From assembly GCA_017528205.1 (NCBI GenBank), contig JAFXPE010000036.1, positions 1 through 52,110 of the forward strand: a stretch of 52,110 nucleotides of DNA, read 5' to 3'. This stretch comes from Alphaproteobacteria bacterium. GTDB lineage: Bacteria > Pseudomonadota > Alphaproteobacteria > RF32 > CAG-239. Below are positions 25,076 through 32,596 of this stretch, one piece after another (the first letter of the stretch is position 1; the number at the start of each line of letters is the position of its first letter). The notes beneath the pieces were generated by a model. That model searched no databases. It had not been told where the DNA came from and was given only the letters and a program-made list of their open reading frames with translations. Both the position numbers and the translations under genes were made by a program.

Positions 25076-25396
25076 TCAAAGCGAACGAATTTCTTTAATT
25101 AAATTGCCGATTCGCGTAGTTTGTTCATCAATTTTAACTGCCGTTGCGGAATCTGCCATTTCGAGCTTTTCGGTTGATATCTGTACCGGTTTTCCGGCCT
25201 TAATATCGGCCAGTTCATCAGCCAAAACCAAGCCAATCATCGCCAACTTGAGGTTTTCGTTCAAAGAACCCAAACCGGCAAGTTGCTTGGCTTTCTCGTC
25301 CAAAACGCGCGATAATTCAATAATATGTGCTTCTTGCCCGTCTCCGCAAGCAATCACATATTCGCGCTTATCAATTGTTATTGTTACCTGCCCCAT
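25076..25396 (-). CDS. zapA: Cell division protein ZapA
   Basis: 106 aa. ZapA bundles FtsZ filaments at the division site. The N-terminal domain is typical (MGQVTITIDKREYVIACGDGQ, then IIELSRVLDEKAKQLAG and LKLAMIGLVLADEL), followed by a C-terminal coiled coil. It overlaps the upstream coiled-coil gene by 26 bp and is followed by 6S RNA. Confidence 0.92.
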   Translation of the reverse strand: MGQVTITIDKREYVIACGDGQEAHIIELSRVLDEKAKQLAGLGSLNENLKLAMIGLVLADELADIKAGKPVQISTEKLEMADSATAVKIDEQTTRIGNLIKEIRSL

Positions 25397-26030
25397 TTTC
25401 TTCCAACACCTCTTCTAATCTGGCGACTACGGCATCGATATTCGCAGTAGTTTGAGTAATTGTCTTTTGCATTTCTTCAAGTTTATGTTCCGATTCTTGA
25501 TTTTTGCGGGTCAATTCCTCATTTTGCTTCAACGCCTCATCTAATTTGTTTTGCAACTCAGCATTTGCCGAATTATCCGCGGCGGCCGAATTTTCAAATT
25601 CGGCGATTCGTTTTTGCGCAGCTTCCAATTTTTGAGTAAGCTCACTATTTTTGTTGCTTAACTCATCTATTTGAGTTTTACGATTCGCCACCGCCGTATT
25701 CAAATTTTGAATTTCGGTTTGCAAACCGTTGATTTTATTGTTCCGAGCCTCAGCCTCGTCCTGAAGTGCTTTGATTTTACCTTCGGATTCGCTGTTGTCT
25801 TGTGCTACAATCAAATCCGCCTGCAACTTTTCTTTTTCGGCGGAAATCGTTTGCAGCTGAGCTTCCAAATCGGAAACTTTACTCAAAGCCGTTTCCGAAT
25901 TTTGTTTTTCGGCATCAAGTTGTTGCTGAAATTTTTGTTTTTGCTGACGCAATACCGATTCAAGCTCAGCAATAGCGCTGGTCAAACGATTTAGCGAATC
26001 ACGGCTTTGTTCCATATTTTGCATATCCAT
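25371..26030 (-). CDS. Coiled-coil protein upstream of zapA
   Basis: 219 aa, nearly all coiled coil with heptads rich in Gln, Glu, Lys and Leu, no signal peptide, and a Asn-rich end (NGAGNNNN). The gene overlaps zapA, so translation is coupled. In alphaproteobacteria a short coiled-coil gene (DUF4164-like) often precedes zapA and may take the place of ZapB as a division-ring partner; that role is an inference from context. Shine-Dalgarno AAGGAAG lies 10 bases upstream. Confidence 0.78.
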   Translation of the reverse strand: MDMQNMEQSRDSLNRLTSAIAELESVLRQQKQKFQQQLDAEKQNSETALSKVSDLEAQLQTISAEKEKLQADLIVAQDNSESEGKIKALQDEAEARNNKINGLQTEIQNLNTAVANRKTQIDELSNKNSELTQKLEAAQKRIAEFENSAAADNSANAELQNKLDEALKQNEELTRKNQESEHKLEEMQKTITQTTANIDAVVARLEEVLEENGAGNNNN

Positions 26031-26108
26031 AATAAAAACACTTCCTTTTATCTAAAATTGTTATATACTTTAAGCAGTTGTAATATTCGTAACATAAAGA
26101 TTCTAAAA

Positions 26109-26636
26109 ATGCAAAACTTTATCATCAGAATTACGCAAGAAAATACAAAACTGTTGCAAAATCCGCAACTCGGCTGCTTTATTTTGCCGACAACGTGCGA
26201 GGAAGAGTTTGCCGCCGAGTTTATTTCCGAGGCGCAAAAAGCAGGGATATTGGTATTATGCGAAGGCGAAAACGCAGTGGATTTTTATAAAAAATTTAAT
26301 ACCGACGGCCTGATTTTAAACACCGTTAAAGAAAATAACCCCCAAAAACTCATTAAGCAAACTCAGGCTCTCGCGCCCAAAGCCATATTGGGTGTTGTTT
26401 GTCGCAACCGCCGCCACGAGGCGATGTTGGTCAGCGAATGCGAGCCGGATTTTGTTATTTTCAAATTCTGGAAAGACGGCTTTGAAGCCAACGCTGAGTT
26501 GCTGAATTGGTATGCCGAGCTGTTTTTGATTCAAAACGCGGCACAACTTGAGGAAGATGTCGATTGCTCACAACTCAACGCCGACTTTATCATCATCGAC
26601 GACACCAAATTCAAGGAATATGGTAGTAGTCAATAA
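26109..26636 (+). CDS. ThiE-like (thiamine-phosphate-synthase superfamily) protein, C-terminus in a repeat
   Basis: 175 aa. The layout follows the TIM-barrel ThiE/TenI family: LGCFILPT, AGILVLCEG, FNTDGLILNT, ILGVVCRNRRHEAMLVSECEPDFVIF. The pyrophosphate-binding GxG loops and catalytic residues of true ThiE are missing or altered, and the chain is shorter than the ~210 aa norm, so catalysis is doubtful. The last residues (GSSQ) and the stop codon come from the dispersed repeat word GGTAGTAGTCAATAA, also present at 24425; the natural C-terminus has probably been replaced by repeat insertion. It diverges from the coiled-coil/zapA operon. Confidence 0.6.
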   Translation: MQNFIIRITQENTKLLQNPQLGCFILPTTCEEEFAAEFISEAQKAGILVLCEGENAVDFYKKFNTDGLILNTVKENNPQKLIKQTQALAPKAILGVVCRNRRHEAMLVSECEPDFVIFKFWKDGFEANAELLNWYAELFLIQNAAQLEEDVDCSQLNADFIIIDDTKFKEYGSSQ

Positions 26637-26905
26637 CATATCAACCGTCATTTTGAGGGGTTGAGCATAAGCGAAATCCCCGTTAAAATCTCTTAAGTCA
26701 TGCATAACCTCAAGAGATATCTTTTAACCTTGTCATTAACGCAGAGATCTTTACGCCCACTACGGGGCTCAAGATGACATTGCCATACTTTATTACGCCC
26801 CAGGTTGCACAGCGCCTAACGAGATTCTTCGCCGGCTTTTCAGATTCTCGGTCAAGCCAAGAATGACAGAAAAGCAACGGCTCAGAATGACAATATTTTT
26901 TCCAC
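26625..26905. repeat. Composite dispersed repeat, copy C (left part)
   Basis: ~280 bp, nearly identical to 24425-24705. It starts inside the 3' end of the ThiE-like gene and passes directly into hairpin-element units. It carries no gene. Confidence 0.85.
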
Positions 26906-27142
26906 ACGCGGTGTACAAAAAAGGTACTTAATCAACCAGAAATCCGTAGAATGTGTCAGATGCGAAGTTACCCTTTTCGCGCGGTGTACAAAAGAGGTAC
27001 ATAATCAACCAGAAATCCGTAGAATGAGGGAAATACGAAGGGGTTTTTCAACGACGTGTACAAATTTCCTAAAAAACGGATAACGTGCGTAAATACGCCG
27101 TAAGCCTTTTCTCGCAGTGTACGAAAAGGTACATAACCCCCA
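26906..27142. repeat. Tandem partial units of the SR1 hairpin element
   Basis: Successive units of ~65-75 bp, each starting with (A)AATCCG-like sequence and carrying GTGTAC..GGTAC, with a different 14-17 nt segment in the middle (for example GTTACCCTTTTCGC, GAAGGGGTTTTTCAA, GTAAGCCTTTTCTCGC). The right-hand pairing arm is missing from each. No gene. Confidence 0.75.
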
Positions 27143-27249
27143 AAAATCCGGAGAATGTGTCAGATGCGAAGTTACCCTTTTCGCGCGGTGTACAAAAGAG
27201 GTACATAAGCGAAAAGGGTAACAAGTAGATGACCATTATCCGGATTTTT
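27143..27249 (-). repeat. Structured hairpin element SR1, copy C
   Basis: A complete copy. The outer arms are AAAAATCCGGAGAATG and CATTATCCGGATTTTT. The inner stem GTTACCCTTTTCGC pairs with GCGAAAAGGGTAAC (14 of 14), and the apex is TGTAC/GTACA. On the minus strand it begins in the ileS stop codon. Confidence 0.85.
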
Positions 27250-30200
27250 ACGCTACTTTGGCGTTGTAGAGGAGCGCAATCCCCTCTATCTCACCCTCCG
27301 TTCCGCCGGAGCAATCCGGATTAACCTTAACCGCCAAAACCTGCTCGGCGATATAGGCCTGATTTTCCTGCAAAGCCTGAGCCAACTCGGAATCTTTGGT
27401 GGAATAGCAAAGCTCGATGCGGTCGGAAATATTGAAGTCTTTATCTTTGCGCAGAGTTTGTACCAAACGTACAAAGTCGCGAGCCATACCTTCACGCTTG
27501 AGCAAATCCGTAACGTTGGTGTCAAGCGTTAACACAGCCTTGTTGTCGGCAAACGAAAGTCCGGCCACGCCCTCTTTCATATCCAGACGAACTTCGAACA
27601 AATCTTTGGTTAAGACTTTGCCGCCGATGGAAAGCGTGCCGTCGTCGTTTAAGGACCAATCGCCCTGTTTATAGGCCGCCATTACCGCACCCATATCTTT
27701 GCCGAGAGTTTTGCCCAAAAGCGGTGTATATAAATAAACACTCTTGGTGGCATAATTGCTCAAATTGTTGTCAAAACGCACTTCCTTTACATTCAGCTCA
27801 TCTTTAACAATTTCCTGATATTCCGGAGAAAGTGTTGCCCCGATAACCGTCAGACTGGCCAACGGCAAGCGATTGCGCAAATTCTTTTCTTCACGGATAA
27901 ATTTGCCGGCCGAACACAAATCTTGAACAAAATCCATTTCCTGCATTAAGTTCTCGTCAGCTTTAATCGCGCTCAAAGACGGATAATCACACAAGTGTAC
28001 GGATTCTTCACCGGTCAGGTTTTTATAAATGTATTCGCAAATAAACGGCATAATCGGCGCCGTCAGTTTGGCCACATTAACCAAAACGGTATACAGCGTG
28101 TCAAACGCCTGCGTATCACCGCGCCAAAAACGCTCGCGTGTACGGCGAATGTACCAGTTGTTCAAAATTTCCATAAAGGCCGCGGTTTCGTTGCAAACTT
28201 CGGCAATGTCATACGTTTCAAAGCCGTGTTTAACCTTTTCGGCCAAATATTTGAGCTTAGATAAAATATAGTTATCCATCGCCTCATTCGAGCTGTAAAT
28301 TTCCTTTGCTTTATAATCTTCGGCGTTGGCGTAAAGCGTAAAGAAATAAAATGCGTTCCACAGCGGAATCATTGCCGCGCGCGAAGCCTTGGCAATTTCC
28401 TTACCTTCTTTATCAACTGCCACGTTGCCGCCTTTCAACACCGGAGAAGATACCAAGAACCAACGCAAAGCCTCCGAGCCGATGGTATCCAAAATTTCGT
28501 TCGGGTCCGGATAGTTTTTCAAACGCTTAGAAAGCTTTTGTCCGCCCTCGGCCATCAAAAGTCCGGTGCAAATGCAGTTTTTAAACGCCGGCCGGTTGTG
28601 CAAAGCGGTTGACAACACCGTCAAAGTATAGAACCAGCCGCGAGTTTGGTCGATTGCTTCCACAATAAAGTCGGCCGGAAAATGATTTTCAAACCATTCT
28701 TTGTTTTCAAACGGATAATGCACTTGCGCATAAGGCATCGAGCCGGATTCAAACCAACAGTCGAACACATCGCTGACACGGCGCATCATAGTTTGTCCCG
28801 ACGGATCGTCCGGATTCGGATATACCACGTCGTCAATATACGGCTTATGCAAATTATCAACGGTTACACCGGTTTTGGCCTTAATTTCTTCCAGCGAGCC
28901 GAACACGTCAACCCGCGGGAACTTCGGATTATCCGACTTCCACACCGGAATCGGCGTTCCCCAGAAGCGGTTACGCGAAATTGACCAGTCACGCGCACCT
29001 TCCAGCCATTTACCGAAACGCCCGTCTTTAATGTGCGACGGAATCCAGTTGATTTGCTGATTGTTCGCCACCATTTCGTCGCGGAAATCGGTTACCTTTA
29101 CAAACCACGAGCTCATCGCTTTATAAATCAACGGCGTATCGGTGCGCCAGCAATACGGATAAGTGTGGGTGTATTGTTCTTTTTTCACCAACAAACCGTT
29201 GGTTTTCAGCCATTGCATAATCGGCTCGTTGGTATCAAACACCTGCTGACCGGCATAATCGCTAACTTCGCTTGTAAATTTACCGGCTTCGTCAACCGGA
29301 CAAACCACCGGGAAGTTCTCGTCGTATGCGCGGCAAACCTCAAAGTCGTCCTGACCGAAGCCCGGAGCAATATGCACCACGCCGGTACCGTCTTCGGTAG
29401 AAACAAACTCGCCCGACAGCACCTTAAACGCGCCCTTTTCTTTGAGGTGTGCAAAATAAGGGAACATCGGCTCATAGCTTAATCCCAGCAAATCGGCGCC
29501 CTTCATTGTGCCGACTTTGGTCGCGTGTTCCAGCTGCTTTTTATAGCTGCCCAAACGTGCGGTAGCGATAATATATTGCTGTCCGTCTTCTTCCATTACG
29601 GAATACTCGATATCTTTGCCCACCGCCAACATCAAGTTAGAAGGCAAAGTCCACGGAGTTGTGGTCCATACCAAAATCTTTTGACCGGTTTCAAGCTTAA
29701 ACATTACGGTTATGGCATTGTCGGTTTTGTCGCGATAGCCGAGATTTACCTCAAAGTTAGAAAGCGGAGTTTCCGCCGCCCAAGAATACGGCAAAACGCG
29801 ATAATCTTCATAAACCAGACCTTTGTCATACAGTGCCTTAAAGTTATGAATCACCGATTCCATAAACGACAAGTTCATGGTTTTATAATCGTGATTAAAG
29901 TCAACCCAACGGCCGATGCGCTTGAACATTTCTACCCAAATGCCGGAATATTTCAGCACATCTTTGCGACAAAAATCATTAAACTTTTCCACCCCGTAAG
30001 CTTCAATTTGCTTACGTCCGGAAACACCCAGCTGTTTTTCGGCCGACATTTCCGCCGGCAAACCGTGGCAATCCCAGCCCAAGCGGCGCTCAACCTTTTT
30101 GCCGTTCATGGTTTGGAAACGCGCCACCACGTCTTTGACATAACTTACCATAATATGGCCGTAGTGCGGTGTTCCGTTGGCAAACGGCGGTCCGTCATAA

Positions 30201-30337
30201 AACACAAATTCGGCCGCACCGTCGCGATTGTGCACCGATTTTTCAAATGTATTGTCTTCGTCCCAAAACTTGAGAACTTCTTTTTCCAATTCGACAAAGT
30301 CAGGCTTTGCCTTTACTTCAGCATAGTATTTCGTCAT
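27248..30337 (-). CDS. ileS: Isoleucyl-tRNA synthetase, eukaryote-like type
   Basis: 1029 aa. It charges tRNA-Ile and edits valine. The N-terminal signature is FYDGPPFANGTPHYGHI; WDCHGLPAE follows; the editing-domain segment is WTTTPWTLPSNL; the KMSKS loop reads KLSKRLKNYPDP (~600), then the anticodon domain NNWYIRRTRERFW. The KxSKRLKNYPDP form, the length over 1000 and no evident C-terminal Cys4 zinc finger fit the IleS2/eukaryote-like class rather than the ~940-aa bacterial class. Members of that class are often less sensitive to mupirocin, an inference here. No T-box leader is visible upstream. Confidence 0.95.
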   Translation of the reverse strand: MTKYYAEVKAKPDFVELEKEVLKFWDEDNTFEKSVHNRDGAAEFVFYDGPPFANGTPHYGHIMVSYVKDVVARFQTMNGKKVERRLGWDCHGLPAEMSAEKQLGVSGRKQIEAYGVEKFNDFCRKDVLKYSGIWVEMFKRIGRWVDFNHDYKTMNLSFMESVIHNFKALYDKGLVYEDYRVLPYSWAAETPLSNFEVNLGYRDKTDNAITVMFKLETGQKILVWTTTPWTLPSNLMLAVGKDIEYSVMEEDGQQYIIATARLGSYKKQLEHATKVGTMKGADLLGLSYEPMFPYFAHLKEKGAFKVLSGEFVSTEDGTGVVHIAPGFGQDDFEVCRAYDENFPVVCPVDEAGKFTSEVSDYAGQQVFDTNEPIMQWLKTNGLLVKKEQYTHTYPYCWRTDTPLIYKAMSSWFVKVTDFRDEMVANNQQINWIPSHIKDGRFGKWLEGARDWSISRNRFWGTPIPVWKSDNPKFPRVDVFGSLEEIKAKTGVTVDNLHKPYIDDVVYPNPDDPSGQTMMRRVSDVFDCWFESGSMPYAQVHYPFENKEWFENHFPADFIVEAIDQTRGWFYTLTVLSTALHNRPAFKNCICTGLLMAEGGQKLSKRLKNYPDPNEILDTIGSEALRWFLVSSPVLKGGNVAVDKEGKEIAKASRAAMIPLWNAFYFFTLYANAEDYKAKEIYSSNEAMDNYILSKLKYLAEKVKHGFETYDIAEVCNETAAFMEILNNWYIRRTRERFWRGDTQAFDTLYTVLVNVAKLTAPIMPFICEYIYKNLTGEESVHLCDYPSLSAIKADENLMQEMDFVQDLCSAGKFIREEKNLRNRLPLASLTVIGATLSPEYQEIVKDELNVKEVRFDNNLSNYATKSVYLYTPLLGKTLGKDMGAVMAAYKQGDWSLNDDGTLSIGGKVLTKDLFEVRLDMKEGVAGLSFADNKAVLTLDTNVTDLLKREGMARDFVRLVQTLRKDKDFNISDRIELCYSTKDSELAQALQENQAYIAEQVLAVKVNPDCSGGTEGEIEGIALLYNAKVA

Positions 30338-30569
30338 ATTTCATACCTTAAAATAAATGAGATAATTGATGTTTTATTCGTTATTTTTTGAAAAAATTTT
30401 ATGTAAAAGATGCCTTAATCCCCTAAGGGATAATATTGATAATGCACGGTATGCCAAAAAGGTTCATCTTTTCCTCACGATTATTAAACTGCAAGCAATG
30501 TATACCAACTTTTAGCAAACGTCAATAGACTTTATCCAAATTCGCGGCGTTAAATTTTGACAATAAAAG
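30338..30569. other. Intergenic region between ileS and the 560-aa gene
   Basis: AT-rich, divergent promoters expected. No gene, T-box or repeat family member is seen; only a short palindrome (ATCCCCTAAGGGAT) near 30417-30431. Confidence 0.5.
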
Positions 30570-30597
30570 TTGACAAAAACACTTTTTATGCTATAAT
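30570..30597 (+). promoter_or_regulatory. Strong sigma70 promoter
   Basis: Consensus TTGACA (30570-30575) and TATAAT (30592-30597) with a 16-bp spacer, 35 bp before the ATG of the 560-aa protein. Confidence 0.85.
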
Positions 30598-30632
30598 CCG
30601 AATCAAACAATATAAATAAGGAGATAACCACA

Positions 30633-32315
30633 ATGGAACATGATTTTACAAACGCCGATGTTGAACGCGTATTTGATGATTTTGAGCACCATAAAGCCGA
30701 TTTTGATGACCTTATGCCTGATGCGTTGCAAGATTTGGATACTGCCGTAAAAGGCGTTAAAGATCGCCGCGACGGATTCGCCGTATCTGACGATATTTCC
30801 GCCCTTTTAGAACAAAATGCCAGTAAATTCGGTTTGGCCTTAAATTCGGCCTCCGCCGCCAAAAGGGCGGAATGGGCGCCGAAGTTGGCTGAAATTTTGG
30901 TTGCCGCGGTAGATTTAAACCCGCGCAATTCCGAAAACATTATTCGCAGTGCTTTGCAAATCGAAAAATCCTATGAAGGCGCAGACACCGGCATTTTGCT
31001 GAAAGTTGCCGACCGAGTTTCGTTCCGCTATCCGGAACATTTGACCGCAGTTCTTAATGCCACCGACGAGCATATGCAAAAGTATGAAGCACAAGATAAT
31101 AAAACGGCCGACGGTTACAAAGCTTTTTACAAAGTTTATACCAACGCCAATCGCAAAACCCGCAGTCAGGAAGTTCGCGACCGTGCGGTTGCGGCGGCAA
31201 ACAGCATTTTCGGCAAAATAGAAATGGCAAAAGGTAATGTTTCGTTTGAAAAATTATTGCAACGCGTTAAAGACAATCCGGAAAACGAAGCCGTTGCGGA
31301 GGCCTTTGAAAAAGACCTCAATACGCTGATGGCGCAAAATCCGCAAAAAACCGTAGAGGATATCCAAGCCAACCTCAAAGACATTTCCAAAATGGAAAGT
31401 CAAGACGCCAGAGAAGAGCTTTACAGCGTTATTATCGAAGCGGCGGGAAGCAAAATAAAGGCTGACACTCCGGAAGAATTAAAAGCCAAGTCCGCAACCG
31501 TATTTTCGGTAGTGGAAGGTATTTTACGCGCCGAAAGAAACGAATACAGCCGCCGCGTTGCCACAGCCACGGCAACCGATATTACTCAGCGCTTTTTGGT
31601 TGATGAAAACAAGGCGTTGATAGTTGCCGACGGCAAAGAAGAACAAACTTTATCCGTATTAGGGCGCATGGCTGATGCCAACGGCGGTCAATTCGGCTTA
31701 AAAGAAATATTGGTGGCAACCGCGGAAAAATTCAAGGCCTCTCCGGAAGCGGTAGAAAAAATCGAAACCGCAATGCTGAAAGCTTTGGATGCCGACCAAA
31801 AATTCGGCAATCCGCCGTCGGAAGCGCCACTTTCTCCGTTGGAAGAAAAAATGGCCGAACAAAAGCGCAATCGCGACAACAAGAATCGCATTGACGCCCG
31901 CATTTTGACTTTGCTGAATATTCCGAGCAAAAAGCTCCATATCGAGCGCAATCCGGATAAGCCGTTTTATCCGACCAAGTCCGAAATGCGCAAGGTGGTT
32001 AATTTGCTCAGTCAATACAAAGAAATTGACTATTCCACATTGCTCCACGTTCTCGGCAAAATAGACAAGGAAAACTTCAGCAATGTTGACGACGCTATTT
32101 TGGATTCCTTTGCTAAGAAAACGGTGAAAATGCAAGAACAGGATAAAAAATATTTGACCGATGAGCTTACCGGTATTCGTACCAAAATGCACACCAAAGG
32201 CATTCAGGATAAAAAAGCCAAGTTGGTGGCGATGGATACAAAAGAGAACAAAACTTCGCACAAACCGGCGCAGTTCCATGTTCCGCCGTCTAAAGGCGAT
32301 ACCATCGAGAAATAA
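30633..32315 (+). CDS. Large helical protein of unknown function (560 aa)
   Basis: 560 aa, no signal peptide or membrane segment, mainly helical, rich in Ala, Lys, Glu and Asp, with a Lys-rich, probably disordered end (~525-560). A near-consensus promoter and an AAGGAG ribosome site suggest strong expression, and a terminator follows, so it is monocistronic. Only weak repeat-like helices are seen. I do not recognise any domain. Its codon use and ribosome site look native. It could be a lineage-specific abundant cytoplasmic protein or an exported effector; nothing in the sequence decides this. Confidence 0.75.
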   Translation: MEHDFTNADVERVFDDFEHHKADFDDLMPDALQDLDTAVKGVKDRRDGFAVSDDISALLEQNASKFGLALNSASAAKRAEWAPKLAEILVAAVDLNPRNSENIIRSALQIEKSYEGADTGILLKVADRVSFRYPEHLTAVLNATDEHMQKYEAQDNKTADGYKAFYKVYTNANRKTRSQEVRDRAVAAANSIFGKIEMAKGNVSFEKLLQRVKDNPENEAVAEAFEKDLNTLMAQNPQKTVEDIQANLKDISKMESQDAREELYSVIIEAAGSKIKADTPEELKAKSATVFSVVEGILRAERNEYSRRVATATATDITQRFLVDENKALIVADGKEEQTLSVLGRMADANGGQFGLKEILVATAEKFKASPEAVEKIETAMLKALDADQKFGNPPSEAPLSPLEEKMAEQKRNRDNKNRIDARILTLLNIPSKKLHIERNPDKPFYPTKSEMRKVVNLLSQYKEIDYSTLLHVLGKIDKENFSNVDDAILDSFAKKTVKMQEQDKKYLTDELTGIRTKMHTKGIQDKKAKLVAMDTKENKTSHKPAQFHVPPSKGDTIEK

Positions 32316-32328
32316 TTTTCAGTTTAAA

Positions 32329-32375
32329 TATCATCGCCAAACGCTTACGACATAACGTTTGGCGATATTTTTTTT
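32329..32375 (+). terminator. Rho-independent terminator
   Basis: A 10-bp stem, TCGCCAAACG / CGTTTGGCGA, is followed by TATTTTTTTT. Confidence 0.9.
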
Positions 32376-32596
32376 GCAACGACAAAGCTTCGTTGTATTA
32401 GGGAAACAATGGATCCGCTGTCATCTTGAACCCCGAACATCGTGAGTGGGTGTAAAGATCTGGGCGTACATAGTCGAATTCAAAGAAAACTTACTGCAAA
32501 GTCGTCAGGAACTCCCAGATTTTGACGGCGACTGCGCGCCTCAAAATGACAGAGGAAAGTATAAAACAATAAATTAGTTTAAGAGAGTTTAATACT
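32376..32596. repeat. Short dispersed-repeat remnant
   Basis: No gene. It contains GTCATCTTGAACCCC, GTAAAGATCTGGGCG, AGATTTTGACGGCGACT and CTCAAAATGACAG, words of the composite repeat in a rearranged order. Confidence 0.6.

Noticed and set aside
26887..27142. Possible CRISPR array
   Set aside because: The repeated units are irregular (65-75 bp), the variable parts are 14-17 nt, the conserved parts form one large hairpin rather than a short repeat, and no cas genes are seen.
29525..30391. 288-codon open frame on the plus strand opposite ileS
   Set aside because: It lies inside the well-supported ileS gene, has no ribosome site, and its composition (rich in His, Arg, Phe, Ile) is typical of an antisense shadow.
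30338..30500. T-box leader for ileS
   Set aside because: No T-box sequence or specifier loop; only a short palindrome, and T-boxes are not expected in alphaproteobacteria.
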